Positions 36,129 to 44,910 of a stretch of DNA of 64,000 nt are shown in pieces. Made by a program: the position numbers and the translations under genes. Within the stretch, counting starts at the first letter, position 1, and each line of letters starts with the position of its first letter. Under the pieces are notes generated by a model. The model did no database searches. It had not been told where the DNA came from and saw only the letters and a program-made list of their open reading frames with translations. Source of the stretch: G016756615 sp035556195 (lineage in GTDB: Bacteria; Pseudomonadota; Alphaproteobacteria; Rhizobiales; Rhizobiaceae); assembly GCA_035556195.1 (NCBI GenBank), contig DATMFK010000010.1, positions 124,001-188,000 of the forward strand, given 5' to 3'.

Positions 36129-37751
36129 ATGATCCGCCTCGAGAATATCAGCAAGCAGAACGGCAAGCAGATCGTCTTCATCGAAGCCTCGGCAGCGCTC
36201 CAGCGGGGCGAGAAGATCGGGCTCGTGGGACCGAACGGTGCGGGCAAGACCACGCTCTTCCGCATGATCACGGGCCAGGAACTGCCCGACGAGGGACAGG
36301 TGTCCGTCGATCGCGGCGTCACGATCGGATATTTCAGCCAGGACGTCGGCGACATGTCCGGCAGGAGCGCCGTGCTCGAGGTGATCGACGGCGTCGGGCC
36401 GGTCAGCGCGCTCGCCGCCGAGATGGCGGAGCTGGAAGCCGCGATGGGCGATCCCGACCGCGCCGACGAGATGGACGATCTCCTGGCGCGCTATGGCGAC
36501 GTGCAGGGCCGTTTCGACGAGCTCGACGGCTATGCGGTCGACGGCCGCGCGCGCGAGGTGCTCGGCGGCCTGGGGTTCAGCCAGGAGATGATGGACAGCG
36601 ACGTCGCGAAGCTTTCCGGCGGGTGGAAGATGCGCGTCGCCTTGGCCAGGATCCTGCTGATGCGGCCGGACGTGATGCTGCTCGACGAGCCCTCCAACCA
36701 TCTCGATATCGAGAGTCTGATCTGGCTCGAGAACTTCCTCCAGGGCTTCGACGGCGCGCTCCTGATGACGTCGCACGATCGCGAGTTCATGAACCGCATC
36801 GTCGGCAAGATCATCGAGATCGATGGCGGTTCGCTGACATCCTATTCCGGCGATTACGAATTCTACCGGCAGCAACGCGCCGTGGCCGAGGCACAGCAGC
36901 AGGCGCAGTTCGCGCGCCAGCAGGCCATGCTCGCCAAGGAGATCGCCTTCATCGAGCGCTTCAAGGCGCGCGCATCGCACGCCGCGCAGGTCCAGAGCCG
37001 GGTCAAGAAGCTGGAAAAGATCGACAAGGTCGAGCCGCCCAAGCGCCAGCAGACGGTGCGCTTCGAGTTTCGGCCAGCGCCGCGCTCGGGCGAGGACGTT
37101 GCGACGCTGAAGAACGTCCACAAGGGCTACGGCGCCCGGAAGATCTATGAGGGCCTCGATTTCCAGATCCGCCGGCGCGAGCGCTGGTGCGTGATGGGCG
37201 TGAACGGCGCCGGCAAGTCGACGCTGCTGAAGCTCGTGGCGGGCGAGTCCGAACCGGACGAGGGATCCGTCGCCCGCGGCCCGAGCGTCCGGATGGGCTA
37301 TTTCGCGCAGCATGCGATGGACCTGCTCGACGGCGACCGCACGGTGCTGCAATCGCTGGAGGATTCGTTCCCTCAGGCGGGCCAGGCGCCGCTGCGCGCG
37401 CTGGCCGGATGTTTCGGCTTCTCCGGCGACGAGATCGAGAAGAAGTGCCGCGTGCTGTCAGGCGGCGAGAAGGCGCGGCTGGTGATCGCCAAGATGCTGT
37501 TCGATCCGCCGAACTTCCTCGTCCTCGACGAGCCGACCAACCATCTGGACATCGCCACGAAGCAGATGCTGATCGAGGCTCTGTCGCGTTTCGAGGGCGC
37601 GATGCTCTTCGTCAGCCACGACCGGCACTTCCTCGCCGCGCTGTCCAATCGCGTCCTGGAACTGACCCCGGACGGCCTGCACACCTATGGCGGCGGCTAC
37701 ACGGAATATGTCGCGCACACCGGCCAGGAGGCGCCGGGCCTGCGCAGCTGA
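36129..37751 (+). CDS. ABC-F family ATPase (ribosome-associated)
   Basis: 540 residues with two ABC cassettes and no membrane span. Cassette 1: Walker A GPNGAGKTT, signature KLSGGWKMR, Walker B VMLLDEPSNHLD. Cassette 2: Walker A GVNGAGKST, signature VLSGGEKAR, Walker B LVLDEPTNHLD. The linker of about 80 residues between them (QQRAVAEAQQQAQFARQQAM onward) is the coiled-coil P-site tRNA-interaction motif. ABC-F proteins bind the ribosomal E site and help translation or resist antibiotics. The order and length fit the Uup/YbiT-like housekeeping groups better than a resistance factor, but the subtype is not fixed. Confidence 0.92.
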   Translation: MIRLENISKQNGKQIVFIEASAALQRGEKIGLVGPNGAGKTTLFRMITGQELPDEGQVSVDRGVTIGYFSQDVGDMSGRSAVLEVIDGVGPVSALAAEMAELEAAMGDPDRADEMDDLLARYGDVQGRFDELDGYAVDGRAREVLGGLGFSQEMMDSDVAKLSGGWKMRVALARILLMRPDVMLLDEPSNHLDIESLIWLENFLQGFDGALLMTSHDREFMNRIVGKIIEIDGGSLTSYSGDYEFYRQQRAVAEAQQQAQFARQQAMLAKEIAFIERFKARASHAAQVQSRVKKLEKIDKVEPPKRQQTVRFEFRPAPRSGEDVATLKNVHKGYGARKIYEGLDFQIRRRERWCVMGVNGAGKSTLLKLVAGESEPDEGSVARGPSVRMGYFAQHAMDLLDGDRTVLQSLEDSFPQAGQAPLRALAGCFGFSGDEIEKKCRVLSGGEKARLVIAKMLFDPPNFLVLDEPTNHLDIATKQMLIEALSRFEGAMLFVSHDRHFLAALSNRVLELTPDGLHTYGGGYTEYVAHTGQEAPGLRS

Positions 37752-38116
37752 ACGAAGGCGCTGCGGCGCGCGTATGATGCCAGGGTCAACAAGGATGCCC
37801 CTTCGGGCCAGCCCCTCATCCGCCTGCCGGCAGGCGTCTCTCTCCCATCGTATGCGGCACGACGTTCACACATCTCGCGTCGTGTCGGCGCTTCCTGGAA
37901 CACCCCTCATCCGACCTCGCTTCGCGAGGCCACCTTCTCCCGCAAGGGGAGAAGGGGGAGCTTTGCAGATGCGCTCGTGCCAATCGCAAACGCTGACGAT
38001 TGGCATGAGCGTTGCGGCGGCCATCCCTTCTCCCCTTGTGGGAGAAGGTGGCCTCGCGAAGCGAGGTCGGATGAGGGGTGTTCCAGACGGCCCCTGTCGG
38101 ATGTGTGAATCCTATC
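37752..38116. other. Intergenic region with a large inverted repeat
   Basis: 365 bases between the ABC-F gene and the end of the helicase gene, filled mostly by the 188-base inverted repeat listed separately. A partial related copy (CCCCTCATCCGCCTGCCGGC) sits at about 37811-37830. No gene is supported. Confidence 0.6.
37897..38084. repeat. 188-base inverted repeat, arms of 60 bases
   Basis: Arms at 37897-37956 and 38025-38084 are complementary with a single mismatch (CGCAAG versus CACAAG). The arms contain CACCCCTCATCCGACCTCGC and CTTCTCCC modules familiar from Mesorhizobium intergenic DNA. The 68-base centre carries its own palindrome, GCCAATCG and CGATTGGC. The transcript could fold into a very long hairpin separating the two convergent genes. 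Confidence 0.8.
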
Positions 38117-39913
38117 TCACGAAGGCCGTTTCGGCTTCCTGCCTTTGGGCTTTCCTGCCGACCGGTCGGCCTGGCCTCGGTGAAACGGCTTGCCCTCGCG
38201 CTTGAATTTCGGCTTCGCCTGCCGGGGCCTTTCGCGCATCTCGCCGGCCGGCGCGATGACGATGCCTCTTTCCATGCCGCCGGGACGCTTGATCTGTTCC
38301 GCGAAATCGGCGGCCTTTTCCCCGGAGATCTCGAAGCGGGTCTCGGTGTCGTCGATCCTGATCGAGCCGACGTCGCGCTTCGACACGCCGCCTGCCTTGC
38401 AGATCATCGGCAGCAGCCATTTCGGATCGGCGCGCTGCTTGCGGCCGAGGGAAAGGGTGAACCAGACGCCGCCTTCCATGGCCGGACCACGCGGCTCGCG
38501 CGCCGGCGCCGGGCCGCGCTCTTCCTCGAACCGCCGCTCGCGCTTGGGCTTCCTGGCCGCGAGCTCGCTGACCGGCAGCGGAAATAGGTCCTCCGGCACC
38601 GGCCGGGCGGCGAGCTGCTGACGCAGGAAGGCGGCGGCGATCCGCTCCGGGGCGACCTGGGCAAGCAGTTCCGCCACGAAAGCCGCTTCGGTGTCGTCGG
38701 GCTCGGCGGCGGAGAGAGCGGTGTCGAGGATCTGCCCGCGATAGCGCGCCTCGATCTCGCCGATCCCGGGTGCGGCGCGCACGGTGGCCGTCAGCTTCGC
38801 CAGCGCGAGCACACGTTGGGCGGCACCGCGCCTGTTCTCGGGGACGATGAGCACGCAGACGCCCTTGCGGCCGGCGCGGCCCGTCCGGCCGGAGCGGTGG
38901 AGCAGTGTCGCGGGGTTGCTCGGCACGTCGGCATGGATCACCAGGTCGAGGTTCGGCAGGTCGATGCCGCGCGCTGCGACATCGGTCGCCACGCAGACAT
39001 GCGACCGGCCGTCGCGCATCGACTGCAGCGCGTTCGAGCGCTCCGACTGCGCCATCTCGCCCGACAGCGAGACGACCGAGAAGCCCCGGTTGGCGAGGCG
39101 CGCCGTGAGGTGGCGCACCGCCTCGCGCGTATGGCAGAAGACCAGCGCGCTCGTGGCGTCGGAATCGAGCAGCGTGTTGATGACGGCATGCTCGCGCTCG
39201 TCGCGCCGCACCAGCATCAGCTGGTACTCGATGTCGGCGTGCTGCTCGGTGGTCGCGGTCGCCGCGATCCGCACCGCATCCTTCTGGAACGTTTTCGCCA
39301 GCTCGGCGATGCCGCGTGGCACCGTCGCGGAGAACAGCAGCGTCCGGCGCTCTTCCGGAGCCGCGCCAAGGATGAATTCCAGGTCCTCGCGGAAACCGAG
39401 GTCCAGCATCTCGTCGGCTTCGTCGAGCACCACGGCGCGCAGCGCGCCAAGGTCCAGCGCGCCCTTGGTGATGTGGTCGCGCAGGCGCCCCGGCGTGCCG
39501 ACGACGAGATGCGCCCCGCGCTCCAGCGCACGGCGTTCCCGGCGCATGTCCATGCCGCCGACGCAGGTCGCGGTCACGATGCCCGTTTCCGCGTAGAGCC
39601 AGTCGAGCTCCCGCTGCACCTGGATCGCAAGCTCGCGCGTCGGCGCGATGACGAGGCCGAGCGGCTGGCCGGCCGCGTCGAAACGCTCGGCGTTTCCGAG
39701 CAGCGTCGAGGCGATCGCGATGCCGAAGGCGACCGTCTTTCCGGAGCCGGTCTGCGCCGAAACCAGAAGGTCGGCCTCGCCCTGCCCTTCACGCGCCATC
39801 TCCATCTGGACAGGCGTCAGTTGGCTATAACCCTTCGCCGCGAGGGCGGAAGCGAGGGCGGGGTGGATCGCAGCCGGCAAGGATACGCGGTCTGCGTCGT
39901 CGATCGGTGTCAT
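38117..39913 (-). CDS. DEAD-box ATP-dependent RNA helicase, DeaD/DbpA-like
   Basis: About 598 residues from the ATG at 39913 (a start at 39946 would add 11 residues). Core motifs in order: Q-motif LTPVQMEMA, motif I AQTGSGKT, Ia PTRELA, II DEADE, III SAT, V ARGIDLPNLD and VI HRSGRTGRAG. After the two RecA-like lobes comes a DbpA-type RNA-binding domain (about 490-570) and a basic Lys/Arg-rich tail. It unwinds RNA during ribosome assembly and cold adaptation. Confidence 0.93.
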   Translation of the reverse strand: MTPIDDADRVSLPAAIHPALASALAAKGYSQLTPVQMEMAREGQGEADLLVSAQTGSGKTVAFGIAIASTLLGNAERFDAAGQPLGLVIAPTRELAIQVQRELDWLYAETGIVTATCVGGMDMRRERRALERGAHLVVGTPGRLRDHITKGALDLGALRAVVLDEADEMLDLGFREDLEFILGAAPEERRTLLFSATVPRGIAELAKTFQKDAVRIAATATTEQHADIEYQLMLVRRDEREHAVINTLLDSDATSALVFCHTREAVRHLTARLANRGFSVVSLSGEMAQSERSNALQSMRDGRSHVCVATDVAARGIDLPNLDLVIHADVPSNPATLLHRSGRTGRAGRKGVCVLIVPENRRGAAQRVLALAKLTATVRAAPGIGEIEARYRGQILDTALSAAEPDDTEAAFVAELLAQVAPERIAAAFLRQQLAARPVPEDLFPLPVSELAARKPKRERRFEEERGPAPAREPRGPAMEGGVWFTLSLGRKQRADPKWLLPMICKAGGVSKRDVGSIRIDDTETRFEISGEKAADFAEQIKRPGGMERGIVIAPAGEMRERPRQAKPKFKREGKPFHRGQADRSAGKPKGRKPKRPS

Positions 39914-39946
39914 GGTCGCTGTCTCTGTGAGCGCGCCGCATAACAC

Positions 39947-40365
39947 AGTCGGTGCCTGGGACCAACCATTGCTTCAGGGGCGGTGGGGAATATGTGCGGT
40001 GGTGCTCGCGCTCCTGAGCCGTTCTCGCCCTGCCGCTGTCGAGCTTGAAGGGGAGAGCTGACCCCTGAGCCGCCTTGGGATCGGGCGACGTGAATGGCAG
40101 CATTGCGCCGCAATCGGTCGTTCCTAGGCAGACTGGTCGCTCTCGAAACCTGCCGTTCATTCACCTGCCCGGTGAACTCTCCCGATCGTACAACATAGCC
40201 CGTTTGAGACCATGTCGACACTGGCGCTGGATGACTTGGGTGCCCAGATGGGAAACCAAGAAGCCGCTGAGGCCCATCGCGCCCATTGGTGGCGTGATGC
40301 CATTCCATCCGAAAATGCTCGGGAAAAGCCTGATTTACCTGTAGAGACGCCCCGCTACCGAATTT
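39947..40365. other. Gap upstream of the NTPase-nuclease gene
   Basis: The helicase start lies at the left. The right part from 40212 reads as protein in a different frame and probably belongs to the NTPase gene (see next entry). Between about 39960 and 40210 no gene, tRNA or mobile-element end is recognisable. Confidence 0.5.
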
Positions 40366-40377
40366 ATGCTTTCCGCC
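40212..40377 (+). other. Probable out-of-frame N-terminal part of the NTPase-nuclease gene
   Basis: An ATG at 40212 opens a frame that reads STLALDDLGAQMGNQEAAEA, then HRAHWWRDAIPS and ETPRYRIYA, with normal codon choice. It then runs out of phase with the large gene near 40366-40377 and meets a stop at 40455-40457. The large frame has no ribosome-binding site near its first ATG codons (40366, 40378). Adding one base after the alanine codon GCT (40367-40369) would join RYRIYA to SAMDQGYIERSL. A one-base deletion, a sequencing error or programmed shifting would all explain this. Confidence 0.55.
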
Positions 40378-43300
40378 ATGGATCAAGGCTACATAGAACG
40401 CAGTCTACAACTCGGCGACATGACTGTCTCCGAGGAAGAATTGCTGCGGAAATATGAAATCGTGCTCGTCCTGGCCGAGCCCGGTGCTGGGAAATCCGAG
40501 CTTCTGCGCAGTCTCGCAACCCGAACGAGCACCGCGCCAATCCGGGCGAGTTTGTTTCGGCACCGGGAAATTCCGACGGGCGTCCATGCACTCGTGATCG
40601 ATGCCCTCGACGAACTCGCAAAGATCGATCAATCCGCCATCGATCAGGTAATTGAGAAAGCCCGGTCGACAGGTGCCAGCCGCGTTGTCATGGCCTCACG
40701 GTCGAGCGAATGGGACACGCAGCGAACGCACCTTCTCAAGGAAGCCTTCGGAATAGAACCTGCCGTCATCCGGCTACAGTCATTCACACGAGAAGAGCAA
40801 AGAGCACTTTTCGAGCAGCACGTTCCAGGAGAGGACTTTGCCCGTTTTAGTGAGGAAGTCGAGCGGTTCGAGTTGTCGCCGCTCCTGGGCAACCCGCAGT
40901 TCCTAAAGCTGTTCGCAGATGCCTATGTCAGGCGCGGAAGACAGCTCGTCTCGAAACGGCAAATCTTTGTGGACGCCATCGAGAAGCTCGCATCCGAGTC
41001 CAGCTCGTCGGAATGGCAAAGAAGCCGCCCACCCATCGAAAGCATCGTCGCCATCGCCGAGGAACTCTTCGCGAAGACGATGCTCGCTGGAGCCAGCGGA
41101 CTCTCCGTTGCAGACAGCGGCGATCGGGATTTTCCCTACCTGTTTTCGCTCAGCGCGGCAGACACAGGCACGGTAAGTCTCGCGCTCAATACACGCCTCT
41201 TCAAACCCACGAACGAATTGAGCAACCACGAGCCGGTGCACCGGATCGTCGCCGAGTACTGCGCCGCCAGATATCTGGTCCGCCGCGCAGAGGATAAGGC
41301 CGACAATCTCATGCTCAGCCGCGTCTTGTCGGTCGTTGCTCCCAGCAATGTCGTCCGTGACGAACTTCGCGGACTGCTTGGTTGGATGGCGTCGCTCGGC
41401 AATCCGCAGACACAGGAAGCCTGCATACGGATCGACCCCTATGCGGTGTTGGCCAACGGGGACCCGTCGCAGCTTTCCTACTCCTCCAAACGCCTTTTGC
41501 TGAAGGCGCTTCAGGAACTGTCCGAAGTCGACCCGTATTTTCGGCGAAGTGACGCGTGGCGTCGTTTCAGCGTGGCCGGACTGCTTACCCCGGAAGTCGC
41601 GGATGACGTTCGGACGGCGCTGTCAGGGAGCGGAACTTCATCGGATCTTCGCAGCCTCCTTCTAGAGTTGCTGGACGGATCGCCGATTGCATCGCAATTG
41701 GCCGATACCCTTCGCGATATCGTTCTTGATACGAGAATGGACGTATACGCCCGCATCAGGGCGCAGCGCATCCTGGTTGGTTTTGAATCCTATAACCACA
41801 CTTCGCTGACCGACGCGCTGGTGAAAAAAGGTGATTCCGCCTCCCTGCGCATTGCTGTCGAAAGCGTGGAGATACACTGGAAATTGATTGAGCTGCCGAC
41901 GATCATCGCCCTCCTGAGAGGGGTCGGCAAAAAGACGTCCAAGCGAGCGCACGAGGACAGCGAGTCTCAGTTCAACCTTCGCTATCAGACGAAGCAGATG
42001 ACAGCCGGATTTGATCTGGCGACCACAATCGCGCTGCTCGATGACCTGACGAGCGATCTGCAATGCACATGCGGCAAGTCGCGATCCTACCAATGCGAGT
42101 GCCGGCCTGGCCCGAGCAAGATCGTCGGGTCGCTGCTCGATCGATATTTCGAGTTGGCTGATGGCCCCTACGATCCGCAGCGTGTCTGGCGCTGGACGCA
42201 GCACCTCATCTTTCCCGATCATCAGTCGCCCGAGAATAGCACTGCGATAAAGCGCCTTCAGGAGGAGGACGGGTTACGACGCGCCATCTACCTTATCGCG
42301 ATGGCCGAACTCCCCGACAAGCAAGCGGTTTGGGAGGCGCGCACGCGCTTTTGGAGCAGCGATGGCCACGCCGGACTCCGGATGAAATCGGAAGACCTGT
42401 TTGCGATCACGTCGGAAGCATTTGCGACCGGAAATCTGGCTCTCTGGGCTGGATTCTACGCAAGTCACAATGTCTGGTCGGAAAACAAGGGACCCGATCC
42501 ACTTAGGGCTCATCTGCGCAAACACGCACGCAGCGATCCGCGATTCTTAAGAATCTGGGCGGACCTTGAGAGATGGTCACGCAAGCATCGTTCCGAGCAG
42601 CAAGATCGATGGTCCCGTCGGCAGCGTCGCTGGCAACTTCGGGAAAGCGCCGCGAAAGAAAACAGGGCCAACTTCTTCCGCGAAAACAGAGCGCGCATCG
42701 AAGCCGGACAGCATTGGGGCGCGCTTCGTGACATCGCCGATTGCTACATGCTCGAACCGGACAAGCTGGCAGAGTTTCTGGATGATGCCGGAACGGCGGA
42801 TATTGCGCTTTGCAACGCGTTTCCCTTGTTGGCTCCGCATACGCCACCCCTGGCGACGCTCAGTGCAGACCGGCTGGTGGTGACACGCGTGCTTCATGCT
42901 GCGTGCCTTGCGACTTTCCGCAGAGACCGAACTTTGGAGCGCGTCGATCTCGATGTCCTGAGGGCAGTCAAAACTGATGTGGGCGGTTATCAGGGCTATC
43001 GCGAGGGCGAGGGCGATGCGTTCGAGGCTGAAATCGATCGCATGATATTTTCAGGCGATGGCGATGTAGAGGAGTTTGCGCGCGCCTTCATCGAGCCCCA
43101 GCTATCACATTCATCGGATGCCGCCACGGATGCCGGCTGGCTGAACTACAAAGCGGCATTCCGAACGCTCCGATCGTATTTGCCGCTTGAGTGGCTGACG
43201 CGGTTTCCGTCCATGCCACACAACGCACGCGACACGTTGTTTAATCTTGCCGCCGAGCATGGCGACCGAGCTGCTCTCAACGCGCTTATTTTGTCGCGAT

Positions 43301-44421
43301 GTGAAGAGGTTCAGTTAGAGCATCGCGATGAGAACGGCGACCGCCACGGACCCAGCGCATTCTGGTTGCTTCGAGGCTTCTTCTTCCTCTCTGATCCTCC
43401 CGAGCCAATCTGGGCATATATCAGGAGCGACCCCAACGTCCTCCTGTCCATCGAGCACTTCGCCGGACGAATGTCACGCGACGACCATCGCGGCTGGCCG
43501 ACGCTCTCGGCGAACAAGGTATTCGGCATCCTTGATATCTTTATCGCTGCGTGGCCCAAGGTGCATCTGCCCAGCAGTTGGGGCTCTCACTCGCCGGACG
43601 GAGAAAGAGCGTACCGCTTTCTCACTGAAGTGATCTACACCATCAGCCGCGACGAACCGCAGAACGCGATTGCCGCGCTCGACGGAATTCTGGCTGATCC
43701 AAGATTCACGGCATTTCATGCCGAGGCGAAAAGCCTCAAGGTCGCCGCCCTGCGCAAGAGAGCACTCCAGGCCTTCGAGCCACCTTCGGCCGCTGCGGTG
43801 AATGAGTTGCTCAATCATAATCGCATCGCAACTGTCGAGGACCTTAGGACGGTGCTCGTGGAGGACTTTTCAGATTATCAGACATGGCTTCGGCATGCTG
43901 AAACTAATCCACTTTCCGTGTTTCATCCGGGGGGAAACCGACTTGATGAGAACGGCTGCCGGGACCGCATTGTCGACCACCTGAATGGACAGATGCGCAG
44001 TCGGAATTTGTCGGTGGTGATCGAGCAGCATTTCGCGGACTCGAACCGCTGCGATATTACCGCCGCAGCGATGATCGATGGAGCGCGGCGCCTGCTTGTT
44101 GTCGAGGTCAAAGGCCAATGGCATCGTGAACTCTTCACAGCAGCATCCGCGCAACTGCACGAGCGCTACAGCAGCCATCCCGATGCCGCACAACAGGGCA
44201 TCTATCTCGTGCTGTGGTTTGGGCCTGGGGAATCCTTGGCGGGTCGTCAGACGCACGAAGTGCAATCACCGGCCGAACTGAAGGACGTGATCGAGCAGCG
44301 AATTCCGCCCGACATCCGAGGTCTGATCGATGTGGTCGTGCTCGACCTTTCACTAAAATCACGGCTTAATTCTGCTGGCCCGCTGATACAAACGCGGGCA
44401 GGACGGATGATATATCCCTAG
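40366..44421 (+). CDS. NACHT/STAND-like NTPase with C-terminal PD-(D/E)xK-type nuclease; candidate anti-phage protein
   Basis: 1351 residues in this frame. P-loop at 37-44 (AEPGAGKS), Walker B with extra acids LVIDALDEL (D79, D82, E83), sensor-like VVMASRSSEW (107-116), and HEPVHRIVAEYCAARYL near 290, like the HRxxxEYLAA motif of NACHT winged helices. A long helical middle part holds a tetracysteine CxC-x7-CxC motif (C567, C569, C577, C579), a likely zinc knuckle. Near the end, D1230 in NRCDITA and E1247-V-K1249 in VVEVKGQW fit a PD-(D/E)xK nuclease core. Its third codon positions are visibly more A/T-rich than in the neighbours, suggesting transfer. By analogy with Avs and bNACHT proteins it may sense phage and cut nucleic acid. 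This is inference. Confidence 0.75.
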   Translation: MLSAMDQGYIERSLQLGDMTVSEEELLRKYEIVLVLAEPGAGKSELLRSLATRTSTAPIRASLFRHREIPTGVHALVIDALDELAKIDQSAIDQVIEKARSTGASRVVMASRSSEWDTQRTHLLKEAFGIEPAVIRLQSFTREEQRALFEQHVPGEDFARFSEEVERFELSPLLGNPQFLKLFADAYVRRGRQLVSKRQIFVDAIEKLASESSSSEWQRSRPPIESIVAIAEELFAKTMLAGASGLSVADSGDRDFPYLFSLSAADTGTVSLALNTRLFKPTNELSNHEPVHRIVAEYCAARYLVRRAEDKADNLMLSRVLSVVAPSNVVRDELRGLLGWMASLGNPQTQEACIRIDPYAVLANGDPSQLSYSSKRLLLKALQELSEVDPYFRRSDAWRRFSVAGLLTPEVADDVRTALSGSGTSSDLRSLLLELLDGSPIASQLADTLRDIVLDTRMDVYARIRAQRILVGFESYNHTSLTDALVKKGDSASLRIAVESVEIHWKLIELPTIIALLRGVGKKTSKRAHEDSESQFNLRYQTKQMTAGFDLATTIALLDDLTSDLQCTCGKSRSYQCECRPGPSKIVGSLLDRYFELADGPYDPQRVWRWTQHLIFPDHQSPENSTAIKRLQEEDGLRRAIYLIAMAELPDKQAVWEARTRFWSSDGHAGLRMKSEDLFAITSEAFATGNLALWAGFYASHNVWSENKGPDPLRAHLRKHARSDPRFLRIWADLERWSRKHRSEQQDRWSRRQRRWQLRESAAKENRANFFRENRARIEAGQHWGALRDIADCYMLEPDKLAEFLDDAGTADIALCNAFPLLAPHTPPLATLSADRLVVTRVLHAACLATFRRDRTLERVDLDVLRAVKTDVGGYQGYREGEGDAFEAEIDRMIFSGDGDVEEFARAFIEPQLSHSSDAATDAGWLNYKAAFRTLRSYLPLEWLTRFPSMPHNARDTLFNLAAEHGDRAALNALILSRCEEVQLEHRDENGDRHGPSAFWLLRGFFFLSDPPEPIWAYIRSDPNVLLSIEHFAGRMSRDDHRGWPTLSANKVFGILDIFIAAWPKVHLPSSWGSHSPDGERAYRFLTEVIYTISRDEPQNAIAALDGILADPRFTAFHAEAKSLKVAALRKRALQAFEPPSAAAVNELLNHNRIATVEDLRTVLVEDFSDYQTWLRHAETNPLSVFHPGGNRLDENGCRDRIVDHLNGQMRSRNLSVVIEQHFADSNRCDITAAAMIDGARRLLVVEVKGQWHRELFTAASAQLHERYSSHPDAAQQGIYLVLWFGPGESLAGRQTHEVQSPAELKDVIEQRIPPDIRGLIDVVVLDLSLKSRLNSAGPLIQTRAGRMIYP

Positions 44422-44910
44422 CACGGTATTCGCCCCCAAACGCGAAGAGCATGACCGCTCCAGCGACGGAAACGACGCACTTACCCGCGAGGCCGTCCGG
44501 CAGTTGCGAGCCTTTGACAATCTTTCGCTGGCGAGAAGGACGCTGTGATTCACAGCAGCATCTTGATAGCGACGGCAGGTTTCAGCTTCCGGCATAATCG
44601 AACCGAACGGCGGGGTGGGGTCGAAAGCTGACCAGGCAAACTTTGCCCGATCACCCAGATCCAGAATGGCAGCTTACTGCCTAGCGCTTCCCAGAAGCGG
44701 ACCGTCCGGAGACGGCCTCCTCTTCGGCCAAACCACGATTGAACATCTTGCGGGACGAATATCGCCCTCTCGTCGCGGCGCAGGCCCAAAACTTCGACAC
44801 CAGTCCGCGTAACGGCAACCCTAATCCCGATCCCAGGGAACACTTCCGCCGAGTCCTTGTTCGAATGCGATGCCCGGGCGGCAACGTTCGAAGCTAAGGG
44901 GTAAAAGGAT
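44422..44910. other. Scar-like region between the NTPase gene and cyo operon
   Basis: 489 bases without an intact gene. It contains a short fragment of a methionine aminopeptidase gene (listed separately). The leftmost part is more A/T-rich, like the NTPase gene. No direct repeats or integrase remnants could be fixed by eye. Confidence 0.5.
44757..44822 (-). pseudogene. Remnant of the 3' end of a methionine aminopeptidase gene
   Basis: On the minus strand these 66 bases encode RVAVTRTGVEVLGLRRDE-RAIF. The intact enzyme encoded at 49655-50434 ends VAVTRTGVEVLTLRRDE-MAMV: 17 of 21 aligned residues from the first Val agree. The rest of the gene is missing. The orientation is the same as the intact copy, and the cyo operon lies between the two. 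Confidence 0.7.

Noticed and set aside
37897..38084. A CRISPR array
   Set aside because: There are only two inverted, not direct, repeat arms, with no regularly spaced units and no cas genes.
40060..44700. Direct repeats or attachment sites bounding the NTPase-nuclease gene
   Set aside because: Short shared strings such as AATGGCAGC near 40093 and 44665 are too short and no integrase is present; no clear boundary repeats could be supported.
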